The translations under genes and the position numbers were made by a program. The notes beneath the pieces were generated by a model. It made no database searches, had not been told where the DNA came from, and worked only from the letters and a program-made list of their open reading frames with translations. From Entrophospora sp. SA101 (taxonomy: Eukaryota; Glomeromycota; Glomeromycetes; Entrophosporales; Entrophosporaceae): DNA of 31,237 bases. Below, one piece after another: positions 10,311-22,610 of this stretch. Position 1 is the stretch's first letter. Every line of letters starts with the position of its first letter. Where the stretch lies: positions 19,871 to 51,107 of the forward strand of contig CAUDNR010004375.1 in the NCBI GenBank assembly GCA_958430865.1, written 5' to 3'.

Positions 10311-13105
10311 TTAAGATCTCTTGGTTTGTATAGGTTTTGATAATGATGGGAGAGATCTTGTTGACAGAGTAGTATTAGATGGTAATGGTCTTGTTAAAGG
10401 AGTTCTTCTGGCTTGTTGAGTTGCAGTGGATAATTTCTTTTGTTCAACAGCATTTTTGGTGATACTTGAAGTGTTTGGGCTAACCGGTTTTTTTGAAGAA
10501 TTAGAAATTGATGATCTAGCGCCACCGCGTGTTGATGATGACAAAGTTGAAGTTGTAGAAGCTGATGAAGGTCTTCTTGTCCCTTTTGGTCCATTATTGT
10601 TATTGCTGTTGGTTGAGTTCTTGTTATTAATAATACTGCTTCTTTTCTTTAAATTATCAATATCACTTGTGGAAGAAGATGATATAGATTTGGTTCTAGT
10701 TAATGATATGGTAGAAGGTGATGACGATGAAATTGTTGATAAAGAAGCAGGTCTTGGGCCATTTGATATGCGTCTAGTTGTTGGAACAGAACATAGACTA
10801 CTTGATCTTGACAAAGTCTTTGACCGCAAAGAACCAACGTTGCTGTTATTATCACTAGCACCGCTAAGATTTGAACTTCTACGAATACGAGCAGAAGAAT
10901 TTGTCAAACAGGACCTAGCAGTATCGTCACTACTACTTTCACCACTATACATAGAAGAGACTCTTGATCTAGGGGCAGTTTTTGTAAAGGATGATTTTCT
11001 GGAAGAAACGGGTTGTGGAATCTTTGATTTTATAAGGATCAATTCTTGTTCTTTTGCTTCCATTTTTTCTTTCAATTGAGTAACTTCGTCTTTCAGTTGA
11101 CGGTTCATCTTTACAAGTTTAGCGATTCTAGATTCTTTCTCGGAATTTGTGGTCTTTGTATCTTCAATTTCTGTCTTCACCAGTTCAAATTCCTTTTCCA
11201 ATTCTGAGATCTTTTTCTCGTATTCCCTGCAAGCTTCGATCTTGGTATTTAAAACCTTTTGTAGAGCGCTCAGACGTACCTCACTTTTGTTTGATTTAAC
11301 ATCTAGCTCGGCTTTATTTACAGATATGGCTGCAGTCGCAGCAGCAGTGGCGGCGGCATTAGCGGCGGCATTTTGAACCGTGAGAGCTTGTTTAAGATGA
11401 ATAACTTCTTGTCGTAAACTATTGAAGGCTTGCTCTTGAGCTTTCAGTTTCTCGTGACTTTCTAAGGAATTTCTAGAGGCATCTTTATAACGTCTTTCTA
11501 AATCTTGTAATTTTCTTTCTTTCTGAGCAAGTTCTTGCTGTATTTCGTAAAGGTTATTTTCAGCTTCTTTGTATAATTTTTTGTATGGTTCAAGTTCTTT
11601 GTATTGTTTTTGCAATTTTTCAACCAATTCGATTTCTTGATTTAATGATTTGTTTAGTGATTTGATCTCATCATCTTTATCTTTAATATCAGCATCAATG
11701 TTTTCTACTCGTTGAGTCAAATCATCAATGATGTAATCTTTTTGTCTTAATTGTCTCAATAGATCATGTGGTGCATGCTTCTCTCGTAATTCCGCAATAA
11801 CTTTTTGTGACGTGTCTAAACGAATGTTCAATGTTTCGATCATGGCGTCTTTTTCGTTTAATTCTATTTCACGTTTTTTAAGGTCCTCTAGTTGGGAAGT
11901 TAACTCATCGATGATTTTTTGTTTATCGAAGCATTCAGTTTCTATTGATTGATATTTTAATAAATGAGTAGTTATGACCTCGATAGTTTTATCCTTTTCT
12001 CTTGACTCAGTTTTTACTTTGCGAGCGGTGATTTGTACTTGTTCGATTAATCTATTCTTCTCTTCCAAATCAGCCTCAAGCATCTTGATCGCCTCCAGAT
12101 TTTCTTTTTTCTCTTCTTCAGATTGAGCTAAAGATGAAGATTTTGAAGCCACAATTTCTTGCACTTGACGTTGTTGTTGTTCCATTAATTCAGTCATGGC
12201 ACGATTTGTAGCTTCAAGACGAGTTTCTAATCTTTCAATTTCAGCCTTTTTTTTTTTACATTCACGTTCGGTTTTCTTTGAAGCTGTTTGAAGTTCCTCA
12301 ATCAATTTATTCCTTCCTTTAAGCTGATACTTGTATTTTTGTTCCATTGAATCTAATTGAAGTGATAGCGCAATTAACTCTTTTTCAATTTCGCTACTAT
12401 TTGATTTGTTATTGCTGTGATTGTAGTTGTTACTGTTGGAAGATTGCTGCCATGAATCTATACTAGCATTATCTTCTTCTTCACTATAAACATTAGAATC
12501 AATATCGTTTTCGTCACTATAACCATCATAATTATTATTATTGTTATTATTATAATAAGCAAGTTCATCATTAAGTTCATGATTAAGTATCTCGTCAGAT
12601 AATTGACCAAGTTTTCTATTACTATCTTTTACAAGATAAACAGAGGTGGCTAATACTTCTGCAACATCAATATAAGGTGAAGGTTTAGTAACATTGTTAT
12701 TATAATTATCATTATAGTGATTGTTATTATGATTAAGGTTATTATTATGATGATTAAAGCTAGTACTACGTTTTAATTTTTTTAATTGTTTATCACCTAA
12801 ACTAATGATGCTATTATTATTATGAAGATTGTTAATATTGGAATGTTTCGGGGATTGATGGTGATGATTAATATTATTGTGTGGATGATTATGACTATAA
12901 TATTTTAAGGATTTTTCGTTATTATATGGTTGTAATTGTTGCTGTTGTATTTCTTTAGCAGGTTTATTAAATTGTTGTTGTTCATCGTTACCGCTAAATC
13001 GCAACATTTGAAATGGATTTACCTGTAGAGAGAAAGAAGGAAAAGAGAAAGATGTTAATATGTTGTTTTGTTAATTGATTGATAAGCAAATAGAAAAATA
13101 AAATA

Positions 13106-13184
<79 letters not shown>

Positions 13185-13380
13185 GATAATAACAATAAAT
13201 AATAATAATAACAATAATAATAACAATAAAATAACCTAGTATTTAAGTTTGTAGAAAAAAAGAATACGAAAAAAAAAGACAGGCAAGAAAAAATAAATGA
13301 GGGGAAAAAAAAAAGAAGTTATTATTTTAAATAAAAATTTTTTTTAGATTTACCCAAGAGTTAAGACTAGGTTCTGCCAT
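10311..13380 (-). CDS. Long coiled-coil protein with SxIP motif and Ser/basic tail
   Basis: The gene has two coding exons. A 27-nt first exon (13380-13354, reading MAEPSLNSW) is joined in phase 0 to 13022-10311 by a 331-nt intron that starts GTAAATC and ends in a pyrimidine tract plus CTACAG. The product is 912 residues. It begins with an Asn/His/Gln-rich head (to about 125), a short helical patch (126-154), and an acidic Asn-rich linker. A long heptad-type coiled coil runs from about 220 to 669, interrupted by an Ala/Thr tract (NAAANAAATAAATAA). The Ser/Arg/Lys-rich basic tail starts at S675-K-I-P, an SxIP motif in a basic/Ser/Pro context as bound by EB1-family plus-end proteins. I do not recognise an orthologue. 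A microtubule- or cytoskeleton-associated scaffold is an inference; a generic coiled-coil scaffold is the alternative. Starting at the internal ATG (13007) would give 898 residues. Confidence 0.85.
13023..13353 (-). other. Intron 1 of the coiled-coil gene
   Basis: The donor GTAAATC follows TGG, and the acceptor is a T/C-rich tract ending CTACAG. The first bases of the intron (GTAAATC) are repeated as the first bases of exon 2, so the junction resembles a small tandem duplication. The intron contains a long AAT/TTA microsatellite. Confidence 0.75.
13105..13181. repeat. (TAA)n microsatellite inside the intron
   Basis: About 25 uninterrupted copies of the trinucleotide, followed by degenerate AATAACAAT units to about 13230. 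It is likely length-variable. Confidence 0.95.
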
Positions 13381-13388
13381 GTGTACTA

Positions 13389-14118
13389 CTGTAATTATAG
13401 ATGATTGATGATGATAATATATATATATAAAAATATAGTAATAATAGTAGTAATAATAATAATCAAATATAATATTAGAAAATCAAAAGTCTCAAAAGTT
13501 TTGTTTGTTTGTATGTATGTTGCTGTATAATAAATAATATTTATTATTCGAATTAAAAAATCAAGAATAATAAAGGAGGTTTTTTTCGAGTTGTGCAAAC
13601 TAAATAAAAAAATAAACGTGAAAAAGGGGATAGAAATGGATGCGAAGGATAAAGAAAGAAAGATGCGAGGGGGAGGGTCGTTAGTAACAAAGATGAGAAG
13701 AGGAGGAGGAGGACGAATAAAATCCTATATATATATTATATATTTTTCTAGGCTTAGTCTGCTGTATGATAATATTAATATTATTTATTACCTTTTCTTT
13801 ATATTATTGGTTTCAGAGAATAATGAAGGACTTTTGTAGGTTTAAAAATATAAGATGCAAATCTAAGATGCGAATATATAAGATGTAAAGGAGTGAGTTT
13901 TTAAATTAATAATAATAAAAAAGAAGGCAGGTATAATTAATGATTAAATTAACCAATTAACTAATTAATTAATATTATAAAATGAGTAGATGATGTTAAG
14001 GGTTTGTTTTGGTGTGATTTGTTCAAGAAACGAAATTCAAATGATTCAAAAGAATAAAAAAGAAATAAAATGAAAATTCAAAAAAAAAAAACCAAAAAAT
14101 ATTCTCAAGCTTGCTTAC
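13389..14118 (-). other. Probable 5'UTR intron of the coiled-coil gene
   Basis: On the minus strand, AGAG|GTAAGCAAGC at 14118 is a strong donor. CTATAATTACAG at 13389-13400 is an acceptor 8 nt upstream of the first coding ATG (13380). Splicing would remove 730 nt and leave a short leader. This is inferred from splice signals only; transcript data would decide. Confidence 0.45.
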
Positions 14119-14312
14119 CTCTTTAGTTGGTTTGGTTTTTGGTTTGGTAGTTTTAATAAAAAAAAAATTTTAAATTTATTATTATTATTATTAAATCTCT
14201 TTATATTATTACTGTTATTGTGATAATAATAAAATAATAATAATAATATTTTATTTTTATTTTTTTAAAAAAAAAACAAAAATAATAGTCGTAAAAATGA
14301 TAGTGTGTATTT

Positions 14313-14341
14313 TGTATGTGTGTGTGTGTGTTGTGTTGTGT
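14313..14341. repeat. TG-rich microsatellite
   Basis: A run of TG dinucleotides followed by TTGTG units. Confidence 0.85.
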
Positions 14342-14413
14342 GTAAATGTGTTAAGAAAGTTAAGTAGGAATAAAAATAATCTTCCTTAATTTTTTTTTAA
14401 AAAAAAAAAGAAG

Positions 14414-14421
14414 TGACGTCA
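14414..14421. promoter_or_regulatory. CRE-like palindrome TGACGTCA
   Basis: A perfect TGACGTCA octamer, the known site for ATF/CREB-type bZIP factors, sits about 300 bp upstream of the proposed leader donor of the coiled-coil gene. CpG-containing words are scarce in this region. A functional role is an inference. Confidence 0.35.
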
Positions 14422-14573
14422 AGTAAAGTGAAAATTTTAGTAAAATGATTGATTGATGATATAAAAAAAAAATATATATATTCAATAAGGTTTTCGGCTA
14501 AAAAAGAAAATCGAGGTAACATACAATAGTTGAAGTATTATCCAGTAGTGAGAGAAATAATCGCTGCGGTTAT

Positions 14574-14604
14574 AAAATAAATAAATAAATAAATAAATAA
14601 ATAA
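14574..14604. repeat. (AAAT)n microsatellite
   Basis: Seven or so AAAT units, slightly interrupted at the right end. A shorter run of the same unit occurs near 15836. Confidence 0.9.
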
Positions 14605-17355
14605 AATAAATTAATAATTTGCTTATCCTTTTTTTCCGACAATCAATTATTTTTTATTCTACTACTATTATTATTTCTAGTATTACTATTATCATTAATT
14701 ACTATTGCTATTATTGAGACCCTTTTTATTATTGTATAACAACGATAATAAATTATTATTTGTAAATTGTTTGAAATTTCCGTTAGGAAATTTTACAAAT
14801 TAATTAATTAATTAACTGTTACGAAGAACGAGAGAAAGACATTAAGGAGAGAAATAGCGACGAATTGTGTTACAAAAATATAATTATACAATTTAAATTT
14901 AATTATTTGTGTTTTCACAATAAAATTCGATATTTTTGGAAAATAATAGAAATATTTAAAAAAAAATAAATCGAATCTTTTCTCTCACCTTATTGTTATT
15001 TTTTTGTTGTTTTGCTGAAAAGTCGACACAATTTAGATTGATCAATTGATGAATTAAGCGGGCTGTTATTGATAACTGATTCGATCGATGATTGGTGGTA
15101 TATATTATTATTAGAGATATTATATATATTATTTGTATTAGTGTATGAATGGTAATATTGTTAATATGATTATTATTAGTCTATCTATATGTTTAACTAA
15201 ATAAAAATAAAATTGTCTATATATTTATAATTAAATTAATTAATAAATTTAATAAAATTAAAAAAAATTTCAAATTTTTTTTCTTTTAAAATAAAAAAAA
15301 AGAAAGTGAAGAATAAAAGAATAATTATAATAATTAATATATTGTATAATAATAAGTATTTTTAATAATGTGATTATTATTATTAAAAAAATTCTTTTGT
15401 TTTCTACTTTCTTTGATTTGAAAAAAAAAAAGTTTTTTATAAAAAAGAATCATTATTTATATAATTTTTTTTTCTATATACCAATTAATAAATTAAGTGG
15501 TGTGTATGTTACATTGACTGAAATAAGGAATTTTAATTAATTAATTTAATTAAAATTATTTAATTTTTGAACAAATTTTGTTCGATCCAAGAAATATTTT
15601 TCTATTGAATTAAAATGAAATAATAGTTAGAGATTTATTCGGCTGAAAGATTAATCATCAATGATTGATTCGGGCTATTTTTTTATTTAATCAAGTTATT
15701 ATAATTAACGAATCGGTTGGGTTATTGGCCTTTATATTGATTAATTATTAGTTGTTGTTGATGTTATATATAAATGTGTGTGTACATGTGTGCAAATTTA
15801 AATGGTAAAGAGATTGGAAAATAAAAAAATAATATAAATAAATAAATAAATAATAAATAGGTGAATGAAACTTTTATTTTTTATTTATTACATTTTTTTT
15901 TTTTTGTAAGAACGATAATAATTAGTAACAGTAATAGTAATAGTAATTAATCACTCAAAACGCCATGGGATTACTAATAATAATTATTTTAGTACAATGA
16001 TTTAAATTTTTGTTATAATTTATTAAATGAAATAAAACATTTACATTTCATTCTATTAGAATTCCCCAATTCCTGATTATGTTTTTCATCCATGATCTTC
16101 TTTTATATAAATATATCGGTCATTCGTCCAAATGTTTATTTGTTATATATATTTCCTATTTTTTTGCTTTCTATATATTGTTTGCGTTGTCGTATACCTT
16201 TTCCTTCCTCAATTTCCTTTTTGTCCATAAACAAACAACCCAATTTATTTGGCACATTTGTCTGTCTATCATTTTTACTTGTAAAGATGAATTGATAAAA
16301 GAAAAATGCGGTAGCACAGTATATAAATAAATATATATCTCACATATATAAACAATTTAATTTTCTTTTTTTGAGGAAAATGCTCTCTCCAGAACTAATC
16401 GATAATCGGTCCCTCTATAGAGCATTCGTTATCATTTCCACTAGTAATAGTAACTTCAAATCCATATTAGTATTGAATTTGCACAATTATAATGTGATAC
16501 ACTGCATTTTGTACATATATATCTTTGAATTCTCGATTTGTGGTTTAAATGGCAGTCTGTCGAAAACGCAATTCTCATTCCATTTATCTTTTTATTCTTG
16601 GAAACTTCTAAAATCCATAATAATAACTGCCGATGCAAATAAACGATAACAATAGGATAAATCAACCAATCAAATTTGTATTTGAAAATACACACACGCT
16701 TACTTGTTCGAAAAACCTCGTTGCTCCGTATGTTGATCTTTCACAATGTGAGTGTTAAAGGTCTAGTTGATCATCTTTGTTTATATTCCTTGAATGTTTT
16801 TCCCTTGACGATAAATTAATTTTTTGCGTAATTGAAAGCGTTACATGCCACTACCACTCATGAAAGGAGGTTGCTTGTAGATTATTTTGTTTTCCGTATA
16901 TTAGATAGATACTTTAGTAGGCTTTTGTGCGACCTCATGTCTACTTTCTCTTTTTTGTTAATTTCGTTTTCACGTTACACGTATCAACAGGCAATTTTTT
17001 TTTTATAAAAAAGTTAGTCATGTATTTTATGGAGTAATAATAATGCCGTTTTTCCATTGTTCCCTCCTTCCCCTTAAATATCTAATAAAATTAATTTAAC
17101 CAATAATTTTAATTGTTGTTGGTTAAACTTCTACACTGCCCCACTTCACCACTACTGGTCCATCTTTGTTCATTGTTATTGCTTAAAATTTTATTATTGA
17201 TATACTATTATTGATATTATAATCATCGTCATACTTTACATATTTATACATAAACTCTGAAATAAAAATAGAAAGAATAAATAAATAGTCCTGTAGGCAT
17301 GCGTATGTGTTTTGCATGATGTATGTTGTTTGAAATCATGACATGTTGTGTGATT

Positions 17356-17360
<5 letters not shown>

Positions 17361-17388
<28 letters not shown>
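17361..17388. repeat. (AT)n microsatellite
   Basis: About 14 uninterrupted AT dinucleotides. Confidence 0.95.
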
Positions 17389-17392
<4 letters not shown>

Positions 17393-18932
17393 TATGTCGT
17401 ATAAATTATTTCGATATTAACATCTAATTTCACGGATCAAGCGAGTTGAAAATTACAGATTTCATTACAACTCATATTTTCACTCAAAATTCTCTTGCGT
17501 AAACTTTTTTTTTTGTATGCATCCTGTCAATAGCACTTGGAAAAATCGCGTACGTAAATCCTTGATTCTTTCGGATTTTATATACGAACATCATCAAACT
17601 TGAAATTATCGTGAGCTATTTAAACGAAATTTTTATCATTTATCTGGCGCCATGTTTGGTTGGAAAATTCGTTGGTTCCCAGGCAAGCATATTTTATGCA
17701 AGTATTATGTTGACTTTTTTTTCGTGTTCCTAATAACGATTTTTTTTTTAATTAATTATGTCATCCTTAGTTCCGTTGTTTTTTTAAAAAGGCAACAGAC
17801 CGTCATCGCATTGATTTTAGTACGACATCAATGCTCGAAAGAATAAATCATTTGTTTGAAAATAAATTTTTGCCATTGTAGTCAATGAATGAAATTTTTA
17901 TTTTCTACTACTACTATTTTGTATTACGGACCAATTAATTTTTTATATCTTTAATTAATAGCATGAAACTGACTAACTAAATTTACCATTACTGCCACAA
18001 CAATCATTTTTAGTAGCAAAACGTCATTTAAATAATAATTATTTTTTTCACAATTTCAGGCTGAGTATCATAAATAGATAGATGATGTTTCTTTATAATT
18101 GATTAGCCTGCCACTCGGTACAATTCTTCCTCGTGCAAAAAAACCCTGTTGTATACCAGTAAAATTAAATTTAAAGAAAATGCTGTCTCCTCAAATAATA
18201 AATTTGTCCCAGCCACAAATCCCTGTTGATCAACACCTCGCCTTTTTTATATAATCTAATCAGAATAGATATTTATATTTATTCATATTCATATGAAGAT
18301 GATGTGATGATTGTAAATTGCCATATTCTTGGACATGGGCAACAATTCCTCCGCATGGAATTATCAACTGTCTGTTGCGTAAGATTCAATAACCAAATCA
18401 ATCAAGGTTTTTTTGAAGACAAAAAAATGAACATTATAATCAATTGATGATGATGATATCGCAGAACAACAAATTTCACATTGTTATTTCTTTTTTCCAT
18501 CAATACACATATACATGCATTAATCGGTCAATTTTTTGGTTGTTTAACGAGTTGTGTGTGCGTCTCAAAAGCTAATGGTTAAAACAAGTTGGTCATGTGA
18601 TTATGAGTGTGAACTAAAGAAAAATTAACAATAAGCCTTTTTGGTGGATGTATGTTGAAAATCACACATTGAACTGCGTCAACCTATTACCCTTTCAATA
18701 AAAACGCTTGTTTATTTGTATATCTGCATTTCGACCTAAAAAAACTAATTTCATAAGCACGAGATCTTAAGATATAGTCGTGAAATCACATGAACAGCAA
18801 ATAGGTTAATTCATATTTTATTTTTATTTTTTTTAATCTTGTAAATGTCATCAATATTATCGGCCTCATTATTATTTATTACTACTACCATTACTATTGC
18901 TGCAGTCACTGCGTCTTTATTCTGTCATCACT

Positions 18933-21481
18933 TCAACCATATGGAAATCCACTATAACGAGTTACATTATGACGAGGTTTAATTATAAAATTGGTTTCAT
19001 CAGTTGGGTCTGGAACTATCATGTTATTGTGAAGTAATGTACGATGAGTTTTGGGTGGTTCTCGATCTGGTAAAATAACTCCTCTTCTTCCTCTAGTCTG
19101 TCTTCTTTTACGCCTATTACAAAAAAAATTTTTTTTATTAATATAAAACTTGTATATACACACACAAAGCGACACACACAAAAAAAAAAATCACAATTTT
19201 ATACCTAGCATCTCTTTCTCTATCCTTTTCAATCTTTTCAATCTCTGCTTCGCTCAATTCGATCAAAACAGGTGTATATGTATCAACTGCATCCTCTTTA
19301 CGAATAATGTTGGAAACTGGTGGCAAGAAACTTTGTCTCAGATCATCATCTTGTACTGACATGCCATCAAATGGATGTCCAACAAGCATCAACGATTTGA
19401 CATATATTTGGATTTGTTCTCGTATAGAATGTGCTATTGCTGTTTTAAATTCACCTCCTAACCCCAATTCAGTTGTTAAAATTTCTGCAAATAATTCCGG
19501 ATCATTCCATTGACAATTAATATCCCACTCAAATTGATCGGCAAAGGATATTTTTCCGACTGTTATATCCACCTTTATTTTGTATTATTAGAAAAGGAAC
19601 ATTTGGAAGAAGAGAGAGGATTAAATATTATTATTATATGTGCTGCCATGAATATAATATGTTTTAAAAATATCAATTGTACCTTTATCAAAATTCTTAA
19701 TTCGTCATTAATAGTTGTACTTTTCTGATTAAATTCTAAATCGCTTATATAATCATCATCGTTAGTATTATTATTTCTGCTGCTGTTATTATTATCATCA
19801 TTGCCATTATTATTTTTATTGCTATGATCATTACTATTGCTATGGTCATTACTATTGTTATTATCACCATCACCATCATCATTGCTATCGTTATTATCCA
19901 ATAACATGTGATTATCTTCGCTCATCTTAGTATCCTTATATTTATTATTATTCCTATCGTTATTTTTATCATTATTCTTGTCATGATTTTTATCATCATC
20001 ATCATCATTGTTGTTACATTTATCATTTAATGAGGCATACATTTCCATAATTTGTGGATCAGAACTTGGTGGTTCTTGTGATGCAGCCGGATGTATAATA
20101 TAGCCTTGTATCTGATCTTGTATTTGTTTAACTATTAATGGTACAAATATTGCTGCTGGAAAATTGAGGTCATCACATAATACTTCGGCAAAATGTTCTG
20201 GTGTAATAAGCGTTTCTAATATAATTATGCGTGAAAAGTGAGTGAAATGTATATATACATACAAGTAAAAATATAGATCATTATTATTAATTATACCATT
20301 CATGTTCCATGTAAATGTATCTCGCAATTTATAACCGTCTGCTCCATCTATTTCTAACCTTATAGGTATCAATACATCTTCTTTCTCTGCTATATCACCT
20401 AATTGTTGAAGTGAACTAAATCAAAAAAAATTTTTTAAAAATCAAATAATTAATTATTCAATCAATTCATAAATTCACCAATAAACTCATCTACTTACAA
20501 TTTAAATTCTCTTGTCCGCTTAGGTCGTTTCCTCTCGTTGGGATAGATAATACGAAACCTATTCCCAGTCGTCCCATTACCATATCCATCATATCCTGTT
20601 CCAAATGCTGTCACAGGCATCATCCTGGCTTGTTGATACTTTTGATCATGAAGAGTAATCTCCTTGCGTTTATCTATAATCAAATGGGATTGCCGTTCAT
20701 GTTGTAAATCTAAAATTTTTTGATAAAGTTTATCACGACGCAAATATTGTTGCAAATATTGTTTTTGTACAGATGTAAGATCTGGCGCTGGTTCATATGT
20801 CGTTGATGATGTTGTTGTTGTTGTTGCTGTTGCTGCTGTTGATGTTGATGTTGATGTCGATGATGTTTGTGGTGTGGTTTTTGCTTTTGGTGTTGAAGTC
20901 AATGACGAGGACGAGGATGAGGGAGATGCGATCTCACTGCCAGCAGGAATTATTCTTTGCGGTATAGAACGCTGTTGCTGTTGTTGCTGTTGTTGCTGTT
21001 GTTGCTGTTGTTGTTGTTGTTGTTGATGTTGCTGTTGTTGTAATAATTGTGTTTGTGTTAATTGTATTGGATTTTGTGTATAGTTTGCAGTTGCTGTCGA
21101 TTGTCTTAATTGTCGCTGATATTGTTGTTGTATTGCATATTGCATTTGTAGTCTTTGCCGTGGTGTTAATTGATTATTAATAATTTGTGATTGTTGAGGT
21201 TGACCTTGTATTTGATGTTGTTGAAGCAATTGTTGCTGTTGTAATAGTAACTGTTGTTGTTGCTGCTGCTGCTGCTGTAAATGTTGGCGTTGTTGTAATT
21301 GTTGCAATTGTTGAAGTGTTAATCCACTTGGTCTATTAACACCAGCAGTCATTTGATTTAACGCTCCTCCTCTATTCATTCCTTGTTGTTGTTGTTGTTG
21401 CTGTTGTTGTTGTTGCTGCTGCTGCTGCTGTTGTTGTTGTTGATTATTATTTAAAGATGGTATAGAGGAATATGGATCCAT
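18933..21481 (-). CDS. SNF5: SNF5/SMARCB1-family SWI/SNF chromatin-remodelling subunit
   Basis: There are five exons: 21481-20499, 20415-20297, 20215-19683, 19572-19205 and 19113-18933. All four introns are GT-AG (83, 81, 110 and 91 nt) and join in frame to 727 residues. The N-terminal third is Gln-rich, with a polyQ run of about 20 right after the start and further tracts, then a Ser/Thr-rich linker. A conserved lead-in (YLRRDKLYQKILDLQHER) precedes the SNF5 domain. SNF5 repeat 1 spans LIPIRLEIDG, TWNMNETLITPEHFAEVLCD and IQDQIQGY. Repeat 2 spans LRILIKVDITVG, DQFEWDINC, PELFAEILTTELGL and VKSLMLVGH. In the SWI/SNF (BAF) complex, SNF5 proteins brace the nucleosome acidic patch and help recruit activators in the nucleus. 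The oddity is an Asn/Asp-rich insertion of well over 100 residues between the two repeats, where relatives have a short linker. SNF5 versus the RSC paralogue SFH1 is not separable here; the polyQ head favours SNF5. Confidence 0.95.
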
Positions 21482-22610
21482 TTTTTAACAATTAAGTTGT
21501 ATAGAGAAAATATAAAACAATTTTCAAAATAAAAAAACATGTGATCAACATTGTAATGCAAATTAGAATAAGAACCCTTTTTTTTAAATTGTCACTCATT
21601 ATTTACTTCCTCCAAGAATTTAAAGAATATTTGAACTGCCTTCGATTATAATGCACATTTTACAATCTCTTTGTGCTCGAGATTGCATAACGCTTTAATT
21701 TTTCTATATCATCAAATTGAAACTTTTTTTCCACCCAAATATTTTAAAGTCTATTTTTGACTTTGATAAATAATGAATTGATTTAATATTGTAATTGTAT
21801 TTATTATTGTTTAATATTAATATTTTTTTTCCTTGAAAGTATTTTCACATTCTTCATTATATTCATTATATGGAGCGTGGACAGATGGATTTGAGATAAT
21901 GACATGAGGCCCAGAGCTTAGAAACATACCCCCTTTTTTCTAAAAAAAATTTGGCATTTAATAAGTTTATTTGAACTAGATTAAATAAACTTTTTTACTA
22001 GAGTTGGCCCAGTCTTTTGTTTTTTGAGACTGTGAGACCAGTCCTTAGATCAGTCTTTTAGAAAGGGGCATGAGGTTTTTTTATCAAATTATATTTTTTT
22101 AAAAAACATTTATATTGAAATAAAAATTATATTGATAACTCATTATGTATCCATGATCTTAACACAGGCTTGCATGAGCTGTATCAGGATCCAATCAATT
22201 CCTTTGACTTATAATTGTTTGTCCAGCAGTTGCTTTGAGGCCACACTTGTTGCTTGGACTGTTAAATAGCCACAAGTAACAAAACCAAAGAATAAGGATT
22301 ACTCATTTCTTTGTGCATACCATCAATCAAGAGGCTCAATTTCATCTTCTAGTGAAGTTATACATGTGGGCGAAACCCAGTATCACTTAATCATCACATA
22401 ATTATCATATAATTATATATATGGGGTGATTTCTAGCAAAATGTGGTTAGGAACATAATAAATTTTTTTAAGTAACAGCCCCTCAAAATCATGCTACACA
22501 TATGTTTTTGATATTTATATTAATTTTCAAAGTCTTGTATCTCATTATTATGCTATCACCAGTTGTAATCCTTATAGTATACAGTAGATATATATTATGT
22601 AAAAAGAAAC
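21482..22610. other. Upstream region of SNF5 and intergenic DNA
   Basis: The first few hundred bases should contain the SNF5 promoter; no specific site stands out. A perfect 10-bp-stem hairpin lies at 21963-21992 (AAGTTTATTT, 10-nt loop, complement). Between 21900 and 22080 words such as AGTCTTTT and GAGACTG/GAGACCAG recur in both senses, suggesting an old inverted-repeat element whose ends could not be fixed. Confidence 0.4.

Larger units (their letters stand above)
14119..18932. other. AT-rich intergenic region between the coiled-coil and SNF5 genes
   Basis: No gene could be supported in 4.8 kb. Its left part (to about 15 kb) should hold the promoter and leader of the coiled-coil gene, which faces away from it. 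Its right end holds the 3' side of SNF5. It contains several simple repeats and TTAATTAA-type palindromes. Open frames of 60-90 codons at 16079-16330, 16371-16649, 17652-17846 and 18226-18447 show no motif, no codon bias and no splice support. Confidence 0.5.

Noticed and set aside
10426..11079. 217-codon open frame on the plus strand inside the coiled-coil gene
   Set aside because: It is exactly antisense to the Ser/Arg-rich tail and follows from its codon composition; the minus-strand frame is spliced, long and has clear protein features.
13105..13181. CRISPR-like or functional repeat array
   Set aside because: It is a plain trinucleotide microsatellite without spacers; no CRISPR array is present in the window.
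16079..16649. Frames of 67-92 codons on both strands
   Set aside because: They overlap on both strands, are hydrophobic by composition, and show no motif or splice evidence.
19575..20372. Separate 265-codon gene
   Set aside because: It is SNF5 exons 2-3 read through introns 2 and 3; the splice sites join it to the flanking exons with the expected SNF5 motifs.
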